Source: Fragum whitleyi (taxonomy: Eukaryota; Mollusca; Bivalvia; Cardiida; Cardiidae). Taken from it: a stretch of DNA of 64,000 bases. The stretch lies in the NCBI GenBank assembly GCA_948146395.1, contig OX411544.1, positions 52,143,933 to 52,207,932 on the forward strand. Direction: 5' to 3'. Below the pieces are notes generated by a model. It was given only the letters and a program-made list of their open reading frames with translations, was not told the DNA's origin and ran no database searches. Below are positions 1 through 64,000 of the stretch, piece after piece (position 1 is the stretch's first letter; each line of letters opens with the position of its first letter). The position numbers and the translations under genes were made by a program.

Positions 1-735
1 TGTCCCCCTTTCAAAAGAAGAAGTATTGAATGAATTTGTCATGTTGCTTTCTTATGAAAACTGCAATATTAACATGATATGTTAATAAATGCTATTAATC
101 AATCTAAATATGGACTTGGAAAAAATTTAGATATTGCAAAAGCAATTTTGCAAAAAATAAAAAAAAGTGCAAGTGCTAAGATTTTTCTTTAAAAATGCAT
201 CAATTTTAGTAAAAATAAATGAAATATTTTTCAATGAATATCATATGATAATTTCTTAAGAAAAATGAATGACTGGAAGGTGAAATCAAATGAATAAAAG
301 CATTTTGTATAGGGGGACAGGTTACCCCGGGGTAACATGTCCCCGGGGACAGGTTACCCCGGGGTAACCTGTCCCCCCACTAAAGTTTTATTTATTTCTA
401 TTTTCTCATTAAATTTTTAAATATATTTGCATGAAATACCAAGATTGACTATAATAATAATAATAATAATGAAATAGAAGGAAAATTGATTTGATTAGAA
501 AATCATAGTAAGCAAATTATATTTTGGTTTGAAGAATTGAAAACCATTCAAAAGTACAGATATACTTTTTATATGTTTTTTTTTTTTAAATTGATATAGA
601 GTTATACAAAATAGCATGAATGAAAAATTAAAATTTTGATAAGAAATTATGTTTTCCATGGGGGGGACACGTTACCCCAGGGGGGGGACAGGTTACCCCG
701 GGGTAACCTGTCCCCGGGGACACGCTACCCAGGGG
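1..735. repeat. AT-rich repeat bounded by 32-bp GGGGACAGG palindromes
   Basis: A perfect 32-base palindrome of the form GGGGACAGGTTACCCC plus its complement occurs at 345-376 and 684-715. An imperfect copy at 313-344 abuts the first. The window's first bases (TGTCCCCC) look like the end of another. The ~300-base stretches between them are AT-rich and look non-coding. Confidence 0.8.
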
Positions 736-858
736 GACACGTTACACTGTTACACCGGCAGCATGCCTGACTGTTGCCTGTTGCCACAGGTGATCACATA
801 AATTTGTTTCTATCAATGGGTGTGTTAGAAAGATAAGATAAACAACAATATGAGTTAC

Positions 859-55045
<54,187 letters not shown>

Positions 55046-55148
55046 CCTCTTAACTTTCTTCAAACAACTCCTTTGGAAATTTATCTGCAATGGTCAAATT
55101 ATAATAAAAGGCAAATGTATTCTAAAAGTCTCAACAATTTGCTAAAAT

Positions 55149-55373
55149 AAGAACACAACCTTCAGGTGCCAATGTTCAACTGTTGGGTGCTGGATGTAAG
55201 TGGGCATAACTTGCTCGAAACACACCTAGAGTATTCTCTCTTGACAGCATATTGATGGCTCAATGTTAAACAGTTGTAACTGCATATAAATATATAGGCA
55301 GTTAGAACTGCTTTGCACTGAGCTATCGATATGTTTAGCAATACCTCTGGTTTTCTCCGAAAACAGCCGAGCT
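55149..55373 (+). mobile_element. Family F element split by a 68-bp palindrome
   Basis: AACCTTCAGGTGCCAATG at left, GGTTTTCTCCGAAAACAGCC and GAGCTAA at right. The middle is replaced by the palindrome at 55256-55324. Confidence 0.65.
55256..55324. repeat. ~68-bp palindrome (variant 1) inside a family F element
   Basis: TGGCTCAATGTTAAACAG at left and CTGCTTTGCACTGAGCTA at right around a TATA-rich loop. It splits a family F element at 55149-55373. Confidence 0.82.
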
Positions 55374-58300
55374 AACTACCACCCTTTAATGCCACTTGAT
55401 CACAAGCGTAAATTGACCATTTCTAATGTTGTTTTTAATGCCTGAAACTCTTGGTTAATTAACACAAAATGGAAATTAAGATTGTGAAATTATGACCATG
55501 AAGACAGCAAAATTCACTTCAACATTTGAATGTGAGCTATTATCAATGAAACAATCAAATTGGTAATATTAAACAAAAAGTCATCAAAATGTTGTCATCA
55601 GATAAAATTTATTACACTACAGGGATCAGCATCTCCTCAGAAGATTTTAAAGGCGTAGTGGCATTTGCGCATGGCTATGTTGTCTGATTACTTTGTTTTT
55701 CTTTTAATAATAAAGGATGATTACAATGGTTTTACTGTGGATAAGGCTATTTATCTTTGTGAACCAGAACTTCTTTTTTGTTGAATATATAATTTGATTT
55801 GAACTTATTTTCTTTCTTTAACTAAACCCCCAAATCATCAATAAAATTTTGCATGATGGTTAAAACTCTTTCCCTCTTCTCTCCTCCCCATTGTATCCCT
55901 TCCCTTTAATAGAATATATTGTGTACTAAAAGACAATTTCAAAAGAAAGAAAGAAAATTGGAATATTTAAGAAACTTAAGTTAAAAAGTAAAAGAAAACA
56001 GTAAATCAACTGCCCTTAGGCTTTGTTATGCTCGTATATTTGATGGTTCAAGGACAGCATTGCATGTATTGCCAGCTTTTATAGATCTATGTTTATGTAT
56101 ATTAGTAATTTTTAAAATCCTTTGGAGTCCTTGTATGATTGAGGAAAGGCCCTTCTTCAGAAATAATTATTGTTTTTTGTTTGAATGTGCAGTTTTCGCG
56201 ATCTACCCACTGCCGAGAATTAGACTAAATAAGACACATGACATACAGTCTGTTTAATCTAGTAACACTTACCTCAAACTTGCTGTCTAATTCATATGAA
56301 CATTAAATTTATTTTTAGTTAGAAAATTGGAAAAAAAAGAAAACAACAAACTTTTGATAATTCTCTACAGGGTTGGCATTTCTTAACTAGATTTGGGGGT
56401 TTTTTTGCTTTCCACATTCTTGCCAATCTTTTGTTAAATAATCAAATTTACATTGGAACATAAAGAAAATCTATTTTGACTTGAAAAGAAAGTTGTTAAA
56501 TTGATTTTTTTTTTTTTCAATTGTTTCCGCTGGATCATGGTTAGAATTGGCCATTTTTGATAAATGTTTTGATTGTTTTCGTATTGGTACCTATCTGTTT
56601 ATCTCTGTTACTGGAAGTGCGGAACCAGTGAAAATCATCCAACCATGAAGGAAAAATTATATAATCACTAATTATTAAGGGTCTTATCAATTAGGGGCAT
56701 TGTGTAATCAACAGTAAATTTCTTCCCAGAAAGTGATTATGTAATGACCGAATGCCTGCAATCAGTTTCATTGCTCGTTTTGACCCTTTGTTCAGAAAGA
56801 AATTAAGCTGTATCGGTGATCAATTTTAACCGTATCGGCGTTCGTAAGGTGTATTGGCAACCTGTTAAATTTCTTGAATGTGTATCAGGGCTGATACACC
56901 ATAAGGGCCTGGGGAGAACACTGCACTAAATGAAATTGATTTAAGCATAAGAATCTAAATTTTGCTCAATTTCATGGCATATGACAGTGTTCCGAAAAAC
57001 CCTGAAATGGGGGTTTTTCACCCCCAATTTGAATCTTGTACCCCCAATTTTTGCAATTAGCCTTCTTTGTTTCATGTAGAGGGGGTACAAGTATGCTGTA
57101 AAATGACTGTTTTCACTCCCAAATTTAAAGTCAGTAGGAACCCTGTATGATCCATTTCATACTACAGGCTTTACACCTCTTATCTGTACTGGTTAAGAGA
57201 CCATTTCTTGGCTAGTACCAGTCCTAAGCAACCATCATGGTACATAGTAAAAACCTGTCTAAATTACAATTATAAGTATGCAGTTGTCTCTAACCTTTTA
57301 GCCTTGAGTTTCCCCTATTCGAGCAGGCTCCAGTATTCGATCATTCTTATTTTTGGGGATATCCTGATGTCTCATGATTTTAAACAATTTGTAAATTGTC
57401 AGATATATTTTTAAACAAACTTATATGGGTAGACAATACTAAAAAAATACTAAATTCTCTTAAAATAACAAATTTTTCTGCTCTACTATTTTTTTGATCA
57501 GCCATTTATAAAATTTTAGAGGCCCTTAAATTGAAATTTGTGTTGCTCAACTTGCGTCATGTAATTGTCTTTAAAAATGATTCAAGGTTAAAAGAAAGAC
57601 ATCACTTTGATTTTGTAAGTCAGTTTCAATAGTGTGTTATATGCTAATTTGATCTCAGGATGAAAATTGTCAAGGTGCTCGAATATGGGAGACTGTTTTT
57701 GGGCCTTTCTGGTCAGTGTACCTTTGCGCAAACATCACACGATGTAACTTAATTATGTAACCAATCTAATCTTTCTTCACATGGAAATATCACAATTAAG
57801 TTTGTGCTACTTTCAGTGTAATTTGCAGGAAAAAATTGCAATGTTGGAGTGTGCATGAGCAAATTTCATAGCTTAAGGTGCTCGAATATGGGAGACTACA
57901 GGCTACTTTGAATTTTACTGTATGGATTTTCTTTTTATTCCACAATTTTTCCTTTAGAAAAAATCTTAGATTTTTTTACTGACTCTGAAATGTTTGTGAC
58001 CACCTCATATTCATTATGTCAACTCGAGAAGATAAAACCTACTAGTAAACCTTGTCACAAATTCACTATATGATTATTCCGTTTGATCTTCAAAGAAATC
58101 GAAACAGACAAAAATCAATCGAGGTCGATGTGGATCATACCAAAACACCGTAGTATCATTCAATATCTACCTTCAATGTTTCATTGTGTTTCTACGTCAT
58201 TCGATCGGTCAGCCTAACTAGAAGAAGATGATTTTCGAGAGTGATTAAGACACAAAAAGATCAAATTTACAGTCTGTTTTTCTGTTTTTTCCCAATGACG

Positions 58301-59367
58301 AAAATAGAAACAGCCTCGCTATTCTTTGTGGAACGAGACAGAGTGTATCCGATTAAACAAGGGAGAGTACTCAAATCCGCAGCACATCCGCGATGCAAGG
58401 TTGCTTCCCTTGATAAGATAAGATAAGATAATTTATTTTACAATCAAGGGTCACCGCTTTTAACAATTCAAAGTTTCAGTCATATTGCCTGAGCTGGAGA
58501 CCTAACAATTGATCTTAAGACCAATGTTCTCCGATTGTAATTAATGTATAAAAAAGTGACCATTTTTCAATGACTATAGCGGATCTTCCGATGACATTAA
58601 CCAAATCAATTTCTGGTTATTTGACAACTGCGCTAAGTTCTTATAATTCTGCTTAATCGCATCGAAAAACGGTTGCCTGTCGGTTTAGAATTCATTGCAA
58701 TTCATCGAGAAATGTAATTCATCCTATATTAAGTTGCAGCGGGAGCATAGTTCTAAAACTTGAACGTTGATTAACTGGACTGAACTTTCTATCTGCCTGT
58801 TTCAATATTCCGGCAATTTATGGGCACTTATTCGAAAGTCCTTCTGATATAGTTGTATATGTTTAGTTTTTATTTTAGTAACAAATTCTTTTTTATAGAC
58901 CTCAGTGGTAGACCGAATACTTAAGAACTTAAGCATATGCTGTACGCTGGCCACCCAACTTGATTTTTTTGTTAGAAATAAAGCCGCTCAGACCGTTTCA
59001 TTATTTTAGGCTGCTAATAATGAAGTGCTAACCTTTTCATTTGCAAGTCTGTGATAGAATTTAATTGTATTACAAACTACATCTATATAAATAGGGTATC
59101 TGTCAAGCTCTCCTGCATCAGCTGTATCATAGGCTTTCCGATTGAACCCCTAGGATCATTGTTACAATGTGTTAAAAATGATGGTCAAATTCCATCGGGG
59201 TTTTTTTTTTTGCATTCTTTGTTAATTTGATAATCTTTCTGGTGCTGCTGCGCATTCAACAATACTATTTTTATAAAGTTTTACGTCATTCCGATTCATA
59301 GATCATATCTTTTGAGACTCATAAACCTGGGTCAATTAGGCTCTAGTTTTAGGGCCCGGTATTCAAG
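55374..59367. other. HECTD1 5' intron or upstream region, unclassified
   Basis: AT-rich with homopolymer runs. A GGTGCTCGAATATGGGAGAC block repeats at about 57677 and 57882, with an inverted trace near 57308. 58412-58432 is (GATAA)n. No exon can be supported. The 55084 acceptor shows that a 5' non-coding HECTD1 exon lies somewhere to the right. Confidence 0.5.
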
Positions 59368-59600
59368 TCACGGACCCTTGCTGTTTTATCCCTGCTTTTT
59401 ACGTCCCTGTGATTTTATGATTGAGAAAAAATGTGAAAAAAGAAGATACTGCTTCTGACAAGCAATTTCTTCCTTTTCCATACTATTTTCTACCCTACTG
59501 AATGGTTATTTTTCAAATTAAATCCACTTTAAATTTTCGTCTGCAAAACCTTTGAATTTGGACAGGTCCAAAATTTTGTAAAACAGCGGAAAGTATTAAT
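59368..59600. mobile_element. MITE, TTAACCCTTT family, inverted orientation
   Basis: Reads GGACCCTTGCTGTTTTATCC to AAAACAGCGGAAAGTATTAA, the reverse of the other copies, with the same AGAAG hairpin and the GGACAGGTCC block. Confidence 0.75.
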
Positions 59601-61540
59601 ATAGTCCCTGTCACAGCCGAGTAGAGGCACCGTCCTTTTTCCGAAGATGACAGTTAGTTTCGGTATGCCCCCGTCCCTTATACGTTCTTCCAAAAAGGAA
59701 ATAGTGTTGGTTTTTTTGTCGTTGTTGTAGTTTGTTTGTTTGTTTGTTTTCTATCTGGCGGCACGGATTCAGTAGGCTCACCTCGGTAACGTGACTTGTG
59801 ACCTAAGGCTTTTTTTTTATTTAAGTTTGTCAGGTTAATAAGATTTTGAGAAAATCAAGTTCAAAGTTTTCAAAATGGATCGAGCTAAATGTATTTAAAT
59901 AAATGGCCACGATCATTTTTCTGCCCCCCCCCCCCCGAATGCTTTTGTTTGGTCTAATAAAGTTTCAACAAAGAATGTTTTCTGTTTTGGGTTGAAATCA
60001 AATTAGAAAAATCAAAGTACATGTCAGTTCACTGTGGGCTATATCATCATGGAAATGACTACCGCACCCACAAAAGTCTTTTTTATCTGATCAAAAAACA
60101 TGATCCGTTGGTAGACCTATAGGAAAACCCTTTTTTAATTTTTGAAATTATCTTTGAGATAGTAAATTTCAAAGCTGTGATGGCCTCATTTTGAATGACC
60201 CGCTCACAGCCTATAAAGCCATAGATTCCCTCCTATAAAATCACGACCTTTAAGAATCAAAGCACTGAAAGTACTGAAGTTGAACGAATCTGATGGCATT
60301 CTCGTGTGATGTATTGAACTCGTTGAGAAAAGAAAAATTACATTCGTAAAAAATGATTAAGGGAAAGTGTCTCGACGAAATTTCGGTAATTCTTGCTGTA
60401 AATTCAAATTTGTTTTACATGTCGAATTTGTTCTCAAATAAAACAACGGGGAAAAAAATAGAAGAACACTTAACAGGCAATACTGTATACTGTGAATTTG
60501 TTTGAGCTTTGTTGTCGTTATTTAAATCTAAATTTCTGTACATAATTCAAACGAAATTTGATATATTTGCTGAATATTTGAGGTGTTTTTTTTTTAATTA
60601 TTACATTGTATATGCTCCGAGTGGCAGAGTCCTGCTTCTTTGATGTCTGACATCACTTTTTAACTCGAAGTAAGCAGTCCGAAAGATAATTCAATTTCGT
60701 CATGTGGAACCCATATTTCGCCAAATCCATGTTTATGTTTTCCAGTCCAGAGGCGAATTATTCACAATCCAACTTTCGTCTTATAGGTAATCATGTATTT
60801 ACACGTATGGCAAAACTTAGCCATCGTGATTTTACAGAGAAATTGTTCATAGCGGCCTTCATCCCTATTCAAAGAAAGGGCACAAGAAATGTACATTTAA
60901 ACTCGTGTCAAATAAGTCTTGAAACCCGTATCGAGACTGACTGTCGCATGTTGTAAAGTTATGTTTAACCCGATTTCATAAACCACAAATGTCACTAGAC
61001 TGGTTACCGTTTCTAATGCTAACTATGTGTATTGAATTGTACAGTAAAGACAAGTTCAGGAGGTAACGACCTAGAAACACATATTTCCGGCAATTTACTA
61101 CAACTTAGAGTAGCGAGGGATTAGATCGAAAACAAAGTATGTGTCTATAAATTGTATTGACCCAAACTTTGTTTTTGCTCTTAACTTTTGTTAAGCTTAC
61201 GCGGATATTCCATTCGCTTGATTAAAGATTTAAACTTCATTTTATATTTTTAAAGAGGATTTTGCACTATCTTCACATGTGAAGAGTTCTAGTATCACGC
61301 CTTAAACGAAATAAACAGTGATTTTGAGAAGAGAAATATTGAGAAATAATAAGTTGAATCTAAAAGGGCACTACGTTATTACGAATCTATTAAGAACCCA
61401 CAGGGTGTTCGTTACAATGGTGAACATGGCTGAGGCCTCACCCAATGATCCAGTAATTTCTAAGAAATAAAGATTTTCATTGAAAAATTACGGACGTACG
61501 CGAGACGGTCAATTACCATGACTGTAGCCCTTATATAGTA
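59601..61540. other. Unclassified region left of the CT tract
   Basis: Runs of C (59926-59937) and T; no repeat family or exon recognised. A short frame at 61419-61469 beginning ATGGTGAACATGGCTGAGGC ends within 17 codons without a donor. Confidence 0.45.
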
Positions 61541-61542
61541 CT

Positions 61543-61709
<167 letters not shown>

Positions 61710-61784
61710 CTCTCTTTAACATTTTCTCCACCTTGAAATAAACGCCGACGTTTGCGGCATCTGCGTCATGGCGTTATGACATCA

Positions 61785-61796
61785 CCGGAAGACGTC
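61785..61796 (+). promoter_or_regulatory. ETS-like CCGGAAG joined to GACGTC
   Basis: ACCGGAAGACGTC: an ETS core overlapping a CRE-like palindrome, about 60 bases before the first-exon candidate at 61848. Motif match only. Confidence 0.45.
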
Positions 61797-61847
61797 GTTA
61801 CCGTGTACAGAGTTACTGAATCATGGCGACAGGATAAACGAATAGAA

Positions 61848-61896
61848 ATGTCAAGTACATCTTCCACGATTTCGACTTCAAAAAAGACTAAGATAA
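61848..61896 (+). CDS. Candidate alternative first coding exon A (rightward gene)
   Basis: ATG opens 16 codons, MSSTSSTISTSKKTKI, then one base and a strong GTAAGT donor. Exon B 218 bases on starts with the same six residues, ends in the same K-I and has the same phase. The upstream sequences also share CATGRCGTTA blocks. The product is not recognised and the downstream exons lie outside the window. Confidence 0.4.
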
Positions 61897-61995
61897 GTAA
61901 GTAGTCTTAACACTATTCGAATTAAAACTAGACGAATTAAATAGTTTTCACGAGTAGCATGTTTGCATACAATCACTACCGTTTTTTGTATGTTC

Positions 61996-62003
61996 TGACG
62001 TCA
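61996..62003 (+). promoter_or_regulatory. Perfect CRE (TGACGTCA)
   Basis: A full CREB/ATF palindrome 63 bases before exon B's ATG, followed at once by a second half-site (TGACGTT). Confidence 0.55.
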
Positions 62004-62065
62004 TGACGTTAAAAGCCGTCAAAAAAGGCAGACGTTGCCATGATGAACGATGTGAAAGAGTAAAA

Positions 62066-62117
62066 ATGTCGAGCACGTCCTCCGATTCACCCGGTAGCGT
62101 GAAGTGGCAAAAGATAA
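62066..62117 (+). CDS. Candidate alternative first coding exon B (rightward gene)
   Basis: ATG opens 17 codons, MSSTSSDSPGSVKWQKI, then one base and a GTAAGT donor. Paired with exon A, it looks like a duplicated first exon giving alternative N-termini. Function unknown; would be refuted by absence of transcripts. Confidence 0.42.
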
Positions 62118-64000
62118 GTAAGTCAAGTGTTACAATATTTCAAAAGTCTGAAATTAGTGTATCATTTTAAGTTTTTTTACTTTCATTTTTTTTTCTTTCG
62201 AAAATTTACACTGTCCAAATTCATACAGATTGAAAACAGACGAAATGAAAAAAAAAAAGACAGGAGTTTTCGCCTAATTTAAAGAGTTAATAATTCGTTC
62301 GTAAAATCATTTTCTTTATTTTTCGTAATTGACTTAAACATAGTTCAAAGCTTATGACGTATCACGAAGTTTTAGATATCTTTAACGCATTTAACAATTT
62401 TGATTGGTCTAAATTCAGGAGGTTGATTGATAAATTTTGGTTAAAACTATGTCAATATGTGCTGCCTCCGATTCAATGTACACATCACTTTCAGAAATAC
62501 TTTTCTTTAATCACATAAACATATAGGCGTAACAATACGCTGTATCGCTATTTTCCGAATTGTTCGCAAAATGATTTTACGAACAAGTCGGAAAATAGCG
62601 ATACATCGCTTATGTTAATATGTTATCACAAAACCGACTATGAATAAAATTTTGTATCTTGTATCTTGTATCTAACAAAATTGTTTCTAATTTATTGGGG
62701 TTTTTTTTGTTGTTGTTGTTGGTTTTTTTTGTTGATTGTTTTTTTTTTTTTCTTTTTCGTTCCGGCGTAGGTTGAAAGAATCATATATGTTAGCCTAAGT
62801 AATTGTTAGTTCCTAGCAGAAGAAATCTCATAGATAACTTGACCTCAGCAAGAAAATACTCTTAGTATTTAAAAATCGATTTTTCCTTCACGTTCCTGCA
62901 GGCTCTCTTTTTTTCATTAAAAAGACAATGGGGCCGTGAAAAATATCAACCGTTTGCAGTGTCGCTCTTTGTAGATTAACCACGAAAGATCTGAATTTAG
63001 TGATACTAAATTATCGAATTTTCATTTTCAAATACCATTCATGCTTTCGAGGAATAAAAAGCGCTCGCAAACCCCTCCTTATCGATATTATTATTATTAT
63101 TATTATTATCAGTATCAGTATCATCATCATCATAATCATTATTGTAATCTTCGCCATCATCATTTATTTTCTTTTAGTAATCCAGAATACAAATTTTGTA
63201 ATATCTATCGACATCTTTAGGATCCGATCTTTTTTTTTTTTTTTTTTTTTTTAATACTACCCGACGATCTTAATAAAGTAGACTTAGCCTAACTTCAAAT
63301 TGAAATAAGCTGTAGTTATGACATGTTTGGTCACAGATCTACAGCTTTTTTGTTGTTGTATTATCGGGTGGTTGGCTTTGGCGTGTCGGATCGCAATATC
63401 ATTCAAGCCCACCTTTCAAATAAATCGCTGCATTTCAAAGTTGCAGAAAACTTAATCTCTGATGCAGTTTACATAAGATATTGTGATTGCGCATTAAGGC
63501 ATGATGTTCAATATGGTTATCTTTTTATACATCGATTATGTAACACAGTGGGACACGTCGTGAAATCGAGACAGAACACAAAACTGCATTTTAGTTGGTG
63601 GGCGACCAAAATATCGTAACTACAGCTTGAATAAAGCTGTAGTTACGAGATTGTGGTGTCCCACTGACGGTTTGTTCCAATCGAATTGCCGATATATCCT
63701 TACTAATTAAAAGCAGAATGTTTTGCGAAAATTTTGCAAAGAACCTCGTTACACTATTTCATATATGATATTGTTCTACCCCACTCTATGTTTAGTTAAA
63801 GAGATTTGCTCTTAGGGCCCCTTTCGATAAGTGCTATATTTCTCTCTATATTCGTATTTATTCCTTCGCTCTGTGGCAAATTAAGTGAAAGCATCACAGA
63901 GAGAAAAGTGGGACGATAATATTATTTATAACGGTCCGATACATTCAATTTCTTCAATGAATTTAAACAGGTGCGAATTTAAATAATGCACGGATGCTGT
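62118..64000. other. Right edge: presumed intron of the rightward gene
   Basis: Contains poly-T runs (62700-62755; 63230-63253), an (ATT)n tract (63086-63110) and GTAACTACAGCTTGAATAAA, a palindrome near 63617-63650 that echoes AGCTGTAGTTATGAC at 63308. No clear second exon. Confidence 0.45.
62541..62614. repeat. Inverted repeat with TGTATCGCTATTTTCCGA arms
   Basis: TGTATCGCTATTTTCCGA and GTTCGCAAAAT pair with the following GTTCG-like and CGGAAAATAGCGATACA arms around a short loop. Inside the presumed first intron of the rightward gene. Confidence 0.8.

Noticed and set aside
63000..63254. Ile-rich 84-residue frame
   Set aside because: It translates an (ATT)n microsatellite and poly-T.

Overview
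The window is animal nuclear DNA, most likely from a bivalve mollusc. It is AT-rich and intron-dense. It is full of (ACGG/ACAG)n-bearing repeats with 145-165 bp tandem cores, of the kind described in bivalves as 'pearl' elements. The species cannot be named from the sequence.

One large gene fills most of the window on the minus strand: HECTD1, a HECT-type E3 ubiquitin ligase. I could place 32 exons, running from the start codon at 55045 down to an exon at 859-950. All intervening introns have GT/AG ends and matching phases. They encode about 1,746 residues: the N-terminal armadillo-like half, the ankyrin repeats, the SUN-like domain, the MIB/HERC2 domain and the acidic Ser/Thr-rich linker. 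The catalytic HECT domain lies beyond the left edge. A 39-base 5' UTR stub ends at an acceptor, so at least one non-coding exon lies upstream. The gene has three irregularities. Exons 5 and 27 each carry a partial tandem duplication, and exon 22 has one extra base that shifts the frame.

The introns hold most of the sequence. They contain several families of pearl/Helentron-like non-autonomous elements (called A to F here), a dead 1.6 kb Tc1-like transposon (37.3-38.9 kb), other terminal-inverted-repeat elements, tRNA-derived SINEs, several MITE families, a dispersed family of ~68 bp palindromes, a 1.1 kb tandem duplication (18.4-20.7 kb), and a perfect 66 bp-arm inverted repeat (16.16-16.29 kb).

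To the right (55.1-64 kb) is the HECTD1 5' intron or upstream DNA, then a ~160 bp (CT)n tract. Beyond that is a promoter-like block with CRE and ETS-type motifs at 61.75-62.12 kb. Two similar short plus-strand first-exon candidates sit there, each starting M-S-S-T-S-S and ending in the same splice phase. They suggest a rightward gene whose body lies outside the window.

I found no CRISPR array, rRNA, or credible free-standing tRNA gene, and no second complete protein-coding gene. Most short reading frames are translations of repeats.
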